Below, one piece after another: positions 35,155 to 46,221 of a stretch of 64,000 bases of DNA; position 1 is the stretch's first letter, and each line of letters starts with the position of its first letter. The stretch is taken from the NCBI GenBank assembly GCA_963576565.1, contig OY755042.1, forward strand, positions 11,758,262 to 11,822,261, written 5' to 3'. The notes beneath the pieces were generated by a model. That model did not search any database. It was not told the DNA's origin and was given only the letters and a program-made list of their open reading frames with translations. Both the position numbers and the translations under genes were made by a program. The DNA is from Aspidapion aeneum. Its lineage: Eukaryota; Arthropoda; Insecta; Coleoptera; Brentidae.

Positions 35155-35768
35155 TAATACCAAAGATTTTATTAATAAACAGTTGTGCTTTAAATATCAC
35201 TTGATTTGGTCCCGAAATTCTTTTGTAATTTTGAACTTGATTTTCAGCCAGTCAATGATAATGTTTGCTTAACAAATATAATTTTGACTGAAAATGATGC
35301 TTGATTGGCCTATTTTTTGTTTTTATTTAGCTAAACACGAATCATAAAATTATATTAGTTCGTTGTCAAGTGATAAAAATATTCAGAAGCAGTTGATATT
35401 CGTAAAAAACTTTATTGCAAAGACACGTCAAGGACAAATGAAACATCAAAATCTGTCACAGTCAGTTGTGTTCTGAATAGCAGAAAGTGATAGAATGTTC
35501 AACAACTTGTCTTGAACCACTAACATCAAGTTTAACATCTCCGCTTCTCTTTATTACTGAGTGCAGAAAGATGCGATTTTTTGCACTTAACAGTCTTAAC
35601 ACTGTAACTATCCTGTCATTTTAATGTTAAAAAAGTTGCAATTTCCTAGCTTTCTTATGTCCACAATATTAGCTGTTACCAGATACCCTTTTTTTGTCAC
35701 GAAGTTGGTTTTTATGACCTAAATCAATTGCAAAACTATAATTTTGTTTTCTTATTCCATGAGTGGAT

Positions 35769-35915
35769 CAAGCGCGGATCTGGCTCAAAAGAATATTTTT
35801 TTCTTAATGCTGTATTGTCATGGGACCACTATGTGTGTACCAAATTTTATCCAAATCGGATAATGGGAAGTATGTCAAAAACGCTTCACAAGATTTGATA
35901 GATAGTTAGACAGAA
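35769..35915. repeat. hAT-type end fragment joined to a microsatellite lead-in phrase
   Basis: CAAGCGCGGATCTGGCTC matches the ends at 9837 and 43132 but no right end was found. Further on, ACCAAATTTTATCCAAATCGG resembles the lead-in phrase seen before simple repeats. Confidence 0.45.
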
Positions 35916-36056
35916 CATCTGAAGCTAAATAAAAGCTTGTAAAAAAACAAACAAAATAAAGTTATTCAGATAATGCAAAAAACGAGATAGAAAGTAGCAC
36001 AAAAATCCAAATAATCAAAAAAAAGAACACTTGATTCTTCAAAAAAATGGACTTAC

Positions 36057-36160
36057 CTAAAGCAAAACAGGGAACGTAGGGCACGTGGCTCCTTGACAGT
36101 TGTGTGATGCACAGCAGAGCGTCGGCCACCATTAAGCAGGCTACGTGATTCGTTTGACAT
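36057..36160 (-). CDS. Methuselah-like GPCR, exon 3 (TM2 region)
   Basis: On the minus strand TTGCAG precedes the exon and TTTAG|GTAAGT ends it, a near-perfect donor. The 104 nt take one base from the phase-2 donor of exon 2, then encode 34 residues beginning CQTNHVACLMVADALL and ending VPYVPCFAL, and leave one base (phase 1). HWRCQTNHV across the exon 2-3 junction and the following hydrophobic run fit the first intracellular loop and TM2 of Mth-like receptors. Another frame starts with ATG right after the acceptor, but it ignores the phase and matches nothing. The next exon was not found. The call rests on splice sites, phase and family resemblance together. Confidence 0.88.
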
Positions 36161-36693
36161 CTGCAATTTCATATGATAATAATTATTAAACATTTTGTAA
36201 AATTTGACAGGTTTTTATTGTTGGTATTTTTTAAATATATCTATAGGTCAGACTCAAATTTGTTTGTTTATTTAATGGCATGGGCTATAAACCATAATTT
36301 AAAGTATTCTGCTTAAAATAACATTACTAAAATAGAGGGACGTCAAAGATGTATGAAAGTTCCATGCAAATTAAAATTTCGAACTCTTTATATCAAAAAT
36401 CAAAATCTCGAGTAAGCAAAATAACAAATAAAAAATAGAAAATCAAAATATCGAAAATAAATGTTAAATCGAAAATTCAAATGTCATATTAAAATGTGTA
36501 GAATAATTCAAATATCGAAAATCAGAATGTCGAAACAATATTTTTTTTACATTTTGATTTCAATCTTCGATATTTTAGTTGTCGATTATAACATTTTGGA
36601 CATTGGATTGGTCGAGATTTTGAGCTTTCACATTTTGATTTTCTAATTTTTTAATTATTTGGCATTTTTATTATTCGAGATATTTTCGATATA
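36161..36693 (-). other. Intron 2 of the Mth-like gene, proximal part
   Basis: AT-rich sequence with repeated TCGAAAAT/AAATATCGAAAA words (36400-36700). No other feature. Confidence 0.4.
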
Positions 36694-37351
36694 CAAGGGT
36701 GTCCCATAACTTAGGGGCCATAGGTCAACAGGTGATAGAGGAGGTCATGTTTGATAAAAAACTTCCTATAATGCATGGATCAAAACTGTTTCTTTGTCGA
36801 GATACAGAGCATCAAATGCGATTTTTTAAACTTTTTTGATAACTTTTTTTAAAAAAACGCAGTCAAAATATGAAATTGGGTAGAGTTGTGTATTAGATCA
36901 AGAGCAATAAATTGAAGTAAAAATATTTTTTAAAGAAATTAGTCGGTCAATTTCTTTTAGAAAAAACAATTTTTTTGGTATAAACTTTTATGAATGCGAC
37001 ATTAAACGCAATGTTTTTTTAAATATTTTTTGTTAATAAAAACAAGTCTCTAGCGAGACATAGTAATAAAATTTTATTGATATTTTTTAAAAGAATAAGT
37101 AAGCAAAAATTAATTTTTTTAAAAATTATTATTTTTATATAATTTTGGAGGTTATTTTAACAGGCTTTATCTTCTCAACTTGTAATTTTATCCAAAAAAA
37201 ATACCACATTTTTGAATCATAATTAGTTGAGTATTCAGCTTCTTTTTGTTCTAAAACCCTTTTCCGCTCACTCCTCTAACTTTAAAAATCTTATATCTTA
37301 AAAACAGGTATGTGTTGACCCCCATGTTATATAAAGTTTTGGGACACCCTG
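36694..37351. mobile_element. GGGTGTCCCATAAC element, copy 1
   Basis: Starts CAAGGGTGTCCCATAACTTA and ends TTTTGGGACACCCTG, with TA on both sides (36692-36693, 37352-37353). Nearly its whole length recurs at 48067-48763, including AACAGGTGATAGA, AAACAAGTCTCTAGCGAGAC, ACTTGTAATTTTATC and TGTGTTGACCCCCATGTT. There is no protein frame. The right end lacks most of the longer inverted repeat kept by copy 2. It lies in intron 2 of the Mth-like gene. Confidence 0.8.
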
Positions 37352-37687
37352 TATAAACAGTTTGAGGTTTTGATTTTCGATTAAATGTATTTCGAGATTT
37401 TAAACGTCACCCCTAAACCAGACGAGTCCAATAAGTTAAAAAACGAAAAAACAGATATTTTTTTATTTTAATTTTTACAAAAACTGTTTTTTGCAAATTC
37501 TGCAAAAGAAAAACCTGACCCATAGTCACATAGGCTTAAAATCAAGCCTTTCAATCATATGAAATTATCCAGCCCTGGCGTGTTTATGACTGAATACAGG
37601 GAAAGCATACAGGTGTACAGTTTCTTTAAACTGCTTTAATAGCTGTTAGGTTATAACGGGAATGGGAGAAAAACAATATACATTTTT

Positions 37688-37917
37688 TTGAAGTGTAACC
37701 TTCTTTAGGCGCCTTTAGCAGTTTTTGTGGGTAGTGAATTGAACTGAGCCGTCAGGCTCGGCTATGTAACGCTCATTCGGGTGAAATCGGCTCGAGTCGA
37801 ATAACTGTGAGAAACATTCAGCGAGCGATATGATGGTGCAGATGAAGGCCAGTATATTATTAATTTCGCCTTGTTGAAGTTTGCACTTCTGCCGTGTGTC
37901 TTAATCACGCACAATAA
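37688..37917. repeat. Interspersed repeat family C, copy 1
   Basis: Starts TTGAAGTGTAACCTTCTTTA and contains GCCGTCAGGCTCGGCTATGT, AGCGAGCGATATGATG and GAAGTTTGCACTTCTGCC. The homologous copy at 46222-46500 has about 50 bp more. At that point this copy has a single GGCCAGTA where the other has two. Confidence 0.8.
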
Positions 37918-39042
37918 TTTTTTTTTTGTTTTTTTATACATATATTAGTTTTTGAAAGAACTGCTTTTGAAAATAATATTATTTAAAAATTTTTTAAATA
38001 TTTTTATAATTTAGTTTTTAAAAAAACTACTTTTTTAAAAAGTAATTTTTTCAAAATTATATTTTTTTTAAATTTTTTATAAATCAGGTTTTTTAAAAAC
38101 TACTTATTGAAAAGGCATTTTTTTTCGAAAAATCATCCATTCTTGTGAACATTTTTTTTTTGGAAAAGTGGTCTAACTAACTCGTGTTAGGATATGTTTG
38201 TGATCAATTGACCACGGTTAGGTTTAATACAGATTTTAATTTCTCAACAAGAGGACAGGGGAGTTATGATTTAAGAAAAAATAAGCTACGTTAGATTAAA
38301 ATAAAAATTAAATAAAAATTCTCGTGGCAAATGGACCTCGCGGCGAATCAACCGGCGGCGAGATGAACCCGCGGCGATCGGCTGAATCCTGGCGAGGGCT
38401 AGAGCGCAGATTGATACATTTTAATCTCAATTTTTGGGCAAAATTCTTGTTTTAGGGATCAATATTCAAGGACTCTGGGGGGCTTCAGCCCACGAGCCCC
38501 CTACCCTGCGTACACCATTGGTTATTACACTGTCGACATATAATTTAAGCATAAACTAATAATATAATATAGTTTATGATTTAAGCAATGAATAGTACTT
38601 CGGTAAAAACCAAAATTGCAACGAAAAAATCCAATGATCTCTATTATGTAAGTACCTATATAACTGGATAGGCCTTTACTTATATGCAAAGTGAGGCAAA
38701 ACTATTGAATATTTTTTGTAGAAAGAGCGCGCTGGAGGTTCTACCTTTCCTTTTTTACTTTTACTCTCCGATGATATTCTGTGGCTTTGAAAGTTCGCGA
38801 ACGTTTGATTTTTAATCTATAACTGGATTTTTACTGCGATTAGGTCCTAATAAAGTCTTTTAATTATTTAAAGCTACTTACTTCAAAAAGTAACCGGCTT
38901 TTTACTCCTATAAAACTCGTTTTAACATGCAACGCATCGTGTTCCCATTTATTATTTTTATACAACAAACTGACAAAACCTTTAAATAACAAATCACGAA
39001 TAACAATTCTATGAAGTATTAAATACAGAATATCACCGGTGG
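37918..39042 (-). other. Intronic stretch without other supported features
   Basis: Contains a T/A-rich run (37920-38160) with repeated TTTTTAAAAA words. A GC-rich patch at 38330-38410 includes GGCGAATCAACCGGCGGCGA. A fragment of a GC-ended MITE lies at 38470-38520 (GGGGGGCTTCAGCCC). No exon. Confidence 0.35.
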
Positions 39043-39226
39043 CAGTGGCGTATATAGAAAAAAGTTTCGGGGGGGGGGGATACAGTTTTGGGGGGGGGGC
39101 GAGACCTCATGAGGCCGTATTTTATGCTATTTTATGTGTGTTCATGAAATATGTGGAAAATATCTAAAAAATCTTAGCTACCGGGGGGGGGGGCGGTCCC
39201 CAGCCCCCCCTTTATATACGCCACTG
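39043..39226. mobile_element. hAT-type MITE with long G and C runs
   Basis: Starts CAGTGGCGTATATAG and ends CTTTATATACGCCACTG. Flanks ACCGGTGG (39035-39042) and ACCGGTTG (39227-39234) match at 7 of 8. The interior has G runs of 9-10 bases and CATGAAATATGTGGAAAATA, shared with the copies at 13629 and 59535. It lies about 170 bp from exon 2. Confidence 0.8.
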
Positions 39227-39394
39227 ACCGGTTGATAGAACTAGAGAGAGAAAGGTTGCAATGGTTACCATTCATGTATGTTCTCACTTTAAAAAAACAA
39301 ACTCTTTAAATTTTTGCTTCAGTGTCCCAGATACGTAATGCATAGCCGTGGTCGTTCCAATTACTTCATATATAATTTATTCTAAAAATCTTAC

Positions 39395-39590
39395 CTCCAG
39401 TGCAGCATGCTGTGGTGCCTGCTCGCGGGCAAGAGAGAGGCAGCCAAGGTCGCTGCCAGAAATATTGCACTAATTGCCAAGCCAATCGGGTAGAGGATGA
39501 ATCGAATGTCGTCATTTTGAGTGGTGCTGGTACTTGGGAGGGGCAGGGGTACCACCTCAGAACAAGCTATAATGCTGGGGGTGGCTGGGT
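39395..39590 (-). CDS. Methuselah-like GPCR, exon 2 (end of ectodomain and TM1)
   Basis: On the minus strand a strong acceptor (TTATTTTCTTTCCAG) and donor (CTGGAG|GTAAGA) bound a 196-nt exon, much richer in GC than its surroundings. Two bases complete the phase-1 codon of exon 1. Then come a proline/threonine-rich linker with a Cys (residues 233-262, counted from the exon 1 Met) and a hydrophobic helix starting FILYPIGLAISAIFL (about 263-287), ending SRHHSMLHWR. The pattern 'YPIGL.IS..FL..TL…LLP..R…LHWR' resembles TM1 of Mth-like receptors. Two bases remain for exon 3, whose single leading base completes the codon. A plus-strand frame (39400-39672) over the same DNA is a shadow. Confidence 0.92.
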
Positions 39591-40248
39591 CTGGAAAGAA
39601 AATAATTTATTTTTTAAAAACGACAAACAATACTATTTTAGTAGCCAGTTAGTTTATCGGCCCGCGCTATAATTTGAGGGGGATGTGGTCCGCGCTATTT
39701 TTCAAACAAATCGATTTTTCCCCGTACGTGACTGTTGTTAACAGAATCATGAATGTGTAGTTCTGTCAAGCAGTTAAATGCGGAAAAAGCCCTTTTCGTA
39801 CAATTTTTTGCAAGGAAAGAGTTATTTTACAGACAGATCCTTTTGGAAAACTTTCCGGTCCCAGCAACTTGGAAAATAGCCAATTATAAGGTAAAATATT
39901 GGATTTCTAATAGCTATAGAGTTAATATCTTTTATGTGAGTACTTACGTTAATATTTATATGTGGGGAATAATTATTGTGTTGTTTTATATAGGTTTTAA
40001 AAATTAATATTTACATGTTTCGTATATGTTGGTAGGGATTTATATCAGTTTAAAAAAATAAACGTACGATACACGACCGGAAACTAACTTTACACGTCTC
40101 CCCAGGTTTACAGGTCTTGCCTCCGGCTGTAGATTTCCTGAGTCGACTTGTAAAGTTCAAGTTTCTGGTCTAGTAACTTAAATACCTATAATATGGGGTT
40201 AAGTATAAAAAAAAATTTATTCGATAATAATTTTAAATGCCTTGGAAG
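39591..40248 (-). other. Start-distal part of Mth-like intron 1, no other feature
   Basis: The polypyrimidine tract of exon 2 lies at 39593-39605 as a purine run on the plus strand. Nothing else recognised. Confidence 0.4.
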
Positions 40249-40613
40249 CAGAGTTGTCAGGTACTTCAATTACAGTACTTGAAATTGTACTTCAAATACT
40301 TACATGTACTTCAAGTACTGTACTTGAAGTACATCTACAATTCGGTAATTGTACTTGGTACATTATTACATTGAAAATTATATTTTTGGCATTTTTCTCA
40401 TTTTTTGACATATTTAAAGTACTTGAAGTATTTCTATTGTAAAAGTAAAAGACTTTATTACAAGTACTTTTATAATGTACTTGGTACTTGAAGTACATTT
40501 GAAAAGAAAATGTACTTAGTACTTCAACTACTTTTACAAATCTTAATGTACTTCGTACTTGTACTTGAAGTACTTTCATAATGTACTTATGACAGCTTAT
40601 TTCTACAGCTCTG
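40249..40613. mobile_element. hAT-type element made of GTACTT/AAGTAC repeats
   Basis: Starts CAGAGTTGTCAGGTACTT and ends TTTCTACAGCTCTG. Flanks CTTGGAAG (40241-40248) and CTTGGAGG (40614-40621) match at 7 of 8. About half of the 365 bp is words such as GTACTTGAAGTAC, ACAAGTACTT and TACTTGGTAC, in both orientations, so the strand can fold on itself in many ways. Frames on both strands (40242-40442, 40292-40579) come from these repeats. Confidence 0.8.
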
Positions 40614-41114
40614 CTTGGAGGTTAGACTGCTAAATAGGGAGAGTTCTTAAACTAATCTGTAATCGATCTGATTGTTGCCATCGACATTCCTTGATGGAAC
40701 ATATGATTATGACAGCCATCAGCGATAACGCCAACAATAAGTGCACTTAAAAGAAGTTCCCCTTCCGAATCTGGATAAATCATCATCATCATCCTTTAAT
40801 AAATGTATTGCCAATTTCGCCGAAAAGCTGCTTACAGGCAACATTTCTCAAAGAGATTTATAAAATTTTAAAAACTTGAAATTTGAGGTTATGATACAAA
40901 TCCATTCATCAACAGACATCGAGTCAACGCTGGCTATTGCTGCCAACTTTTTTGATGGCATGTAGATCGCATCAGAACTTTTCAAGAATCCGTTTGTTTG
41001 CATCGATTAGCTCATCGATGAGATTAAGAACTCATCCATTCAAGTGAGTTACGAATCTCACTTGCTCCTACAGTAGCGGGTTTGAATCTAGTCTGTTTAG
41101 ATGTCGGGTGGTGC

Positions 41115-42119
41115 CAGTGTTGCCAACTATTGGAAAGCGAAAATCCGTAGCGTGAACGCGAAAAATCTGTAGAAATCCTAGGTTCAAAAAAGACTAAAAG
41201 CAAAAAAAGGTGCTTTTTTTACAATTAAAAAGTTTATATTGGTTTGATTTTTTCTTTTTTTGACAGTGACAGGAGTGCACAACTTTTTTGTTTCGGAATT
41301 GCACGAGAACGGTACGGTACCTACTGCTCCGTTCCAACGGATCCAAATAAACTTTTTTGCAGTGCCGCCAATTTTTTAAACGGATAAACCGTTATAATTA
41401 GAAGAAATAAAAAGTACGTACTTTTTTAACCTTTTTTATTTAGTTAAGGTACGTACAAACACTAATATTTTCTAGTGCAACATATATAACGTAAAACATA
41501 GTTTAACTTTCGTGGCGCGAAGCGTTCTTTGAATCCCCACCAAACAACGCGCGAAGTAATACAATTCGTTCTAAATAATGTTGCAACGACCGTCCGCTAG
41601 ATGTCTAGAAAAATAAGGTCACTGATCCAAGCAAAACCTTTTTAGAAAATGATTAAAATGTAGGAAAAAAAGTAAAGGTCCCTATTATACCTATTGCAAT
41701 TGTGCCGGGCACTATATTGACACTTTCGCATTACAAACCGACAGTTGATCTTTCAAAATTGACATACCAAAGTCGAATTTATAAATACCGTCGTTTATTT
41801 TCCATTAATAGTGGCGTCACTATTAAATCCGGCTCGTATAATACACAAAGGCCTAATTTTGAAAGGACACAGCTGTTCTTATAATGAGAAACTGTCAATA
41901 TAGTGCCCGGCACAATTTGTGCCTGGCAGTATTGCAATGGGTCCCTACTACTGAGGACTGATAAGGAGGAAAGAGGCGCGGCCGCCGTTGTGTTTCGATG
42001 TTTATCGTTTTTTAGTAAAATTGCCAAAAATCTGTAGATTTGGATCCAAAATCGGACATCGGAGATCGAAATCCAAAATCCGTAGATCTACAGATAAATC
42101 CGTAGGGTTGGCAACACTG
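41115..42119. mobile_element. hAT-type element with CAGTGTTGCCAAC ends
   Basis: Starts CAGTGTTGCCAACTATTGG and ends GTTGGCAACACTG, with the perfect 8-bp target duplication GGTGGTGC (41107-41114, 42120-42127). Subterminal AAAATCCGTAG and AAATCTGTAG words are repeated at both ends, plausible transposase-binding repeats. No transposase frame survives in the 1,005 bp. MITE family B copy 6 is nested inside. Confidence 0.88.
41688..41946. mobile_element. MITE family B, copy 6, nested in the hAT element
   Basis: Left CCTATTGCAATTGTGCCGGG, then CACTATATTGACACTTTCGC. Right AATATAGTGCCCGGCACAAT, then ATTGCAATGGGTCCCTA. This is the best preserved copy and shows the family's long inverted ends. Frames at 41702-41884 and 41779-42027 lie inside it. 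Confidence 0.8.
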
Positions 42120-42152
42120 GGTGGTGCAGACATTTATAGAAATGCACTAGAC

Positions 42153-42807
42153 GCTTATTCTTGAAGGGTGTGAGGTAGGTCAGGTGAGCGTTCACCAAAT
42201 CTCAAGAGACTTATTCTTGACGGCCCGTGATGTGAGGTGTCACTTTCACAGGTGAACTTAATACCATATTCCACGGGGAAATGAATCCACGTGAATTCTT
42301 GTGGTGTTTGTAACCTCACTTTTGCTTGACAGTTTTGTGTTGGCGAGCTTTTTCTAAAGTGTGGAGGTTATTTACATTAATTTGATACCTATTTTTATCA
42401 TAAAATTGAAACAAAACAAACCTTACGACCATAAAAAAGATGGTGAACTCAATATCATCTTTGTCCACGGGGAAATGAATCCCCGTGAGTTATTGTGGCG
42501 TTTCTAACTTTATATTTTGTTGTTTGTTTTGTTTTGTTCTGATGGTTTCAATTATTTTTCATAAAACTAGGTAACTAATTAATGTAAAGGACCTCTACAC
42601 TTCAAAAAAAGCTTGCTAAAACAAAACTGACAATCAAAAGTAAGGTTATAAATACCACAAAAACTCCGGTGTATTCATTTCCCCGTGGAAAAAGGTGTTA
42701 AGTTCAAGTTCACCCGTAAAAGTGACACCTCACCTCACGGTCGGTCGTCAAGAATAGCGTCTTGAGATTTCGTGAGCCCTCACCATACCTCACAGTCAAG
42801 AATAAGC
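42153..42807. mobile_element. Inverted-repeat element with about 270-bp arms
   Basis: The left arm (GCTTATTCTTGAAGGGTGTG…GGTGTCACTTTCACAGGTGA…CCACGGGGAAATGAATCC) is mirrored by the right arm (GGATTCATTTCC-type, TTCACCCGTAAAAGTGACAC, CAGTCAAGAATAAGC). The pair meets at an AT-rich centre near 42430-42545. The right arm is the start of the 390-bp tandem series that follows. Confidence 0.7.
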
Positions 42808-43131
42808 ATCCTGACCTGAAGCAAATATTGTTTGCAGGCATAGAGTCAAAATCGTTGGCTCTCTAAAATCGGGGCATTGATATTTTAATAAAATATAAGT
42901 GATACAAAATCCAAGAAAAATAAAATTATTTTGTCCACTAGGCCAGTACCGACAAACTATTAAAAGTTATTTTCAATCAATTCAAGGGATGTTAAAACGA
43001 TATAGTGAAAAGGCCACAAATAAAATAAAAATAAAATCTCGGGCGGGGTAGGTCGTAGACTCCGGTAGATTCATTTCTTCGTGGAAAAAGGTGGTGAACT
43101 TAAGTTCATCAGTAAAAGTGACACTTCACCT

Positions 43132-43319
43132 CAAGCGCGGATCTGGGACAAAATCTAGGGGGGGGGGGGTAATAGTCGAGAATTTTTTTTTGTAATATAG
43201 TTTTTTTCTAGGGAGGGGTAATTCTCCTGTGTTCCCTTATTTTATTAGGAAAAAGTGCATATTTTTCTTTCTAGGGGGAGGGGGGTAATTACCCCGTTAC
43301 CCCCTCCAATCCGAGCTTG
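43132..43319. mobile_element. hAT-type MITE, CAAGCGCGGATCTGG family, copy 2
   Basis: Starts CAAGCGCGGATCTGGGAC, ends CCAATCCGAGCTTG, with G and C runs and GGTAATTACCCC-like words inside. It interrupts the 390-bp tandem unit. Flanking bases are similar but the 8-bp duplication is imperfect. Confidence 0.65.
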
Positions 43320-43936
43320 TCACACCTTACGGTCGTCAAGAATTGCGTCTTGAGATTTCGTGAGCCCTCACCATACCTCACAGTCAAAAATACGTGTCCT
43401 GACCTGAAGCGAATATTGTTCGCAGGCATATAGTGAAAATCGTTGGCTCTCTAAAATCAGGGCATTGGAAATTTTATTAAGATATAAATGATACAAAATA
43501 CAAGAAAAATAAAATTATTTTGTCCACTAGGCCAGTCACGACAAACTATTAAGTTATTTTCAATCAATTCAAGCGATGTTAAAACGAAATATTCAACAGG
43601 CCACAAATAAAATACAAATAAAATCTCGGTCGGAGTAGCTCGTCGGATTCATTTCTTCGTGGAAAAAGGTGGTGAACTTAAGTTCACCGGTAAAAGTGAC
43701 ACGTCACCTCACGGTCATCAAGAATAGCGTCTTGAGGTTTCGTAAGCCCTCACCTCGCCTTACCTCACATTCAAGAATAAGCATTCTGACCAGAAGCGAA
43801 TACTGTTCGCAGACATGTAGTCAAAATCGTGGCCTCTCTAGAAACGGGGCATTGGATATTTTAATAAGATATAGGTGATACAAAATACAAGAAAAATAAA
43901 ATTATTTTGTCCACTAGCCCAGTTACGATAAACTAT

Positions 43937-44938
43937 GTATATCTGAGGGCACGCCAGTGCCTCGCCAAGTTCGCGCACCGTAACCATCTTTTCTTGAAAC
44001 ACTTCAGCCGATATTTGAACTACCTAAAACTCTACTTCGGAATGAGCTACAAATCTCAAACTTTGCACAGTAGTAGATCTCCATGAAGTTAACAACCCCT
44101 CCAAGTTTCATGGAAGTCCATAAAGTAGTTACGAAATTTCAACCGAAATTGCCACTCACTCACTTACTGACTCACTGATAGGAACTGATAAAACTGAAAA
44201 AATTAAAACACCCCAAAATTCTAATTTACTTCCCTCCCCTATAAATGTAAAGTTAAGTAAAAGTAACATTGCCTACTTCCAGAAATGCTAGAGAGCTGAG
44301 CTTTGGAAGACCGATAGTAACTATGATAAAGTTATAGAAAACAATTAAAACACCCCAAAATTCTAATTTACTTTCTTCCCCTATAAATGTAAAGTTATGT
44401 AAAAGTAACACTGCCCACTTCCAGAAACGCTAGAGAGCTGAACTTTTTAAGACTGAAAGACAATATGATAAAACAATATGAAAAAATTTACAAACACCAA
44501 CATTTTAATATACTTCCCTCTCCTATAAATGTAAATTTATATAAAACTAATATTGCCCACTTCCAGAAACGCTAGAGAGCTGAGCATTGGAATGCTGATA
44601 GAAATTATTATAAAACCATGGGAAAAAATTTAAAAAGTCCAATATTTTCATTTACTCTCCTCCCCTATAAATAAGACTGATAGGAACTATGATAAAACTA
44701 TAGGACGAAATTTAAAAACACGACAATTTTAATTTATTTCCCTCACCTATAATGTAAAGTTATGTAAAAGTAACATTGTGCACTTTCAGAAACGCTAGAG
44801 AGCTACGATAAAACCATGGAAAAAAATTAAAAAACCTCAAAAATTTAAGTAAGGCATTGCAAAAGTTTTGAACAATATTCCGCATATTTTGCTACTTTAA
44901 AAATTAAGTATTATCCAATTCCTTTAAAAAAGAAGTGA
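43937..44938. repeat. Inserted block with about 143-bp tandem units
   Basis: Opens with GTATATCTGAGGGCACGCCA and a CACTCACTCACTTACTGACT run (about 44150-44180). Then come about four and a half direct units with CCTATAAATGTAAAGTTA and ACTTCCAGAAACGCTAGAGA at about 44286, 44429 and 44571, then 44794 after a partly deleted unit. Steps are 142-143 bp. Confidence 0.75.
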
Positions 44939-45310
44939 AATCATAACAAAAACATTTCATGTAAAAAAAGCCAAGTACGCGAAAATGGCATTCCGTAAAA
45001 AGAATTGAGATAAAAGTAAAGCCAAGTTCTCCAATACAAATTTAAAAATGAAGGGTTCTTACTAGTTTGGAAATATTTTTCTAAACTTGGCTATTATGGC
45101 TGTAAATGACTCTTAGGCACAGTGCTAAATTGAACATAAAGAAGTTTGGCTGTAATAGCAAAGTTTAAAAAAACATTTCCAAACTAGTAAAAACCTTTTA
45201 TTTTGAAATTTGTATTGGAGAACTTGGCTTTACTTTTAACTCAATTCTTTTTACGGAATGCCATTTTCGCGTACTTGGCTTTTTTTACATGAAATGTTTT
45301 TGTTATGATT
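44939..45310. mobile_element. Near-complete palindrome (foldback MITE), 372 bp
   Basis: AATCATAACAAAAACATTTC, GCCAAGTACGCGAAAATGGC, ATTCCGTAAAAAGAATTGAG, AGCCAAGTTCTCCAATACAA and CTAGTTTGGAAAT on the left all return inverted on the right, ending GTTTTTGTTATGATT. The arms take up most of the element and leave about 100 bp in the loop. Confidence 0.8.
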
Positions 45311-45412
45311 AAAAGATATTTTCAATCAATTCAAGAGATGTTAGAACGAAGTAGTCAAAAGGCCACAAATAAAATAAAATTAAAATCTCGGTCGCGTTAG
45401 CTCGTAGACACA

Positions 45413-46221
45413 TGAATAATGGCAAACATTTTATTTAGTAAAAAATCACATACATTATTATTAATAAATTTTCACAACAAACTATTTGCAGCCCAGCCCA
45501 TCAGGATCCGATTTTGTTTTGTGCAAGCGCATGCACTTTGCAAAATTTCAACGGGTTCACGACATCTCATGGTCAAAATTCTCACATTTTGCATTTAATT
45601 CAGATAATTCGAGGTTGAATAAGATTCCAAAATATGCTTACTAGACAAAAACTACAACTACGTGTACGTAAAATATGAATTTTTAGAGCGAACGGCACTT
45701 TGGCCGCTAGATACATTTTTGTAGGTTTTCATGAATGAGCTTAGAGTTGGAATAGCTCACCGAGCAAGCGGAAAAGTACCCGGTGCCCTCCTAAAAGCCC
45801 CCCTAAGAACTCTAACACCAGTATTTACTAAAAGGTCTACAGTGCTAAGTGCTACAATCCTAGTTTTGGTTGAAAGTTTAACTGATTTTTCCCGTGAATG
45901 CAATAGTTTTTGCGATATGGGTCATCTTTTTTCGTTGTAACAAAGACATTATTTCCACACAAAGGTTATAAATAAATAAAAATAATAAAATATTTTGGTT
46001 TAAAAATGGTAGTCAGTGTCAGCTGTCCGCTATATTTTACATGTTAATTTTTTAGGACAAGTTAGCGATGATTTAAACCGATGTTCGATTGTTTGGTGGA
46101 TGTGTAATTGAAAACAGATTCAAATATATCTTGTGCTTTTTACACAGTGTAATGCATCTACAGATATAGTTTTAAGTTATTTAGGTATTATTTAGCTTTG
46201 AATATTTTTGTATATAAGTTT
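45413..46221 (-). other. Intronic stretch without other supported features
   Basis: No element ends or exon recognised. A short frame (45731-45940) has no family resemblance. Confidence 0.35.

Larger units (their letters stand above)
42660..45412 (+). repeat. Tandem series of about 390-bp units, interrupted twice
   Basis: Units contain GTCAAGAATAGCGTCTTGAG (about 42747, 43335, 43717), TATTGTTTGCAGGCATA, TTGTCCACTAGGCCAGT, CAATCAATTCAAG and TCTTCGTGGAAAAAGGTGGT. Spacing is about 400 (after removing the 188-bp hAT insert) and 382 bp. The third unit stops at 43936 (AAACTAT) and resumes at about 45309 (TTAAAAGATATTTTC), so about 1.37 kb was inserted there. The series ends near 45412. Confidence 0.8.

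Noticed and set aside
36057..36160. A minus-strand frame starting MSNESRSLLNGGRR, open through the exon
   Set aside because: It begins exactly at the acceptor and ignores the incoming phase-2 codon. The phase-consistent frame gives HWRCQTNHV…, which fits the Mth-like family, while this one matches nothing known to me.
42153..42440. Left part as an independent gene because of its relatively open frames
   Set aside because: It is one arm of an inverted repeat, with stops in all long frames and no splice pair.
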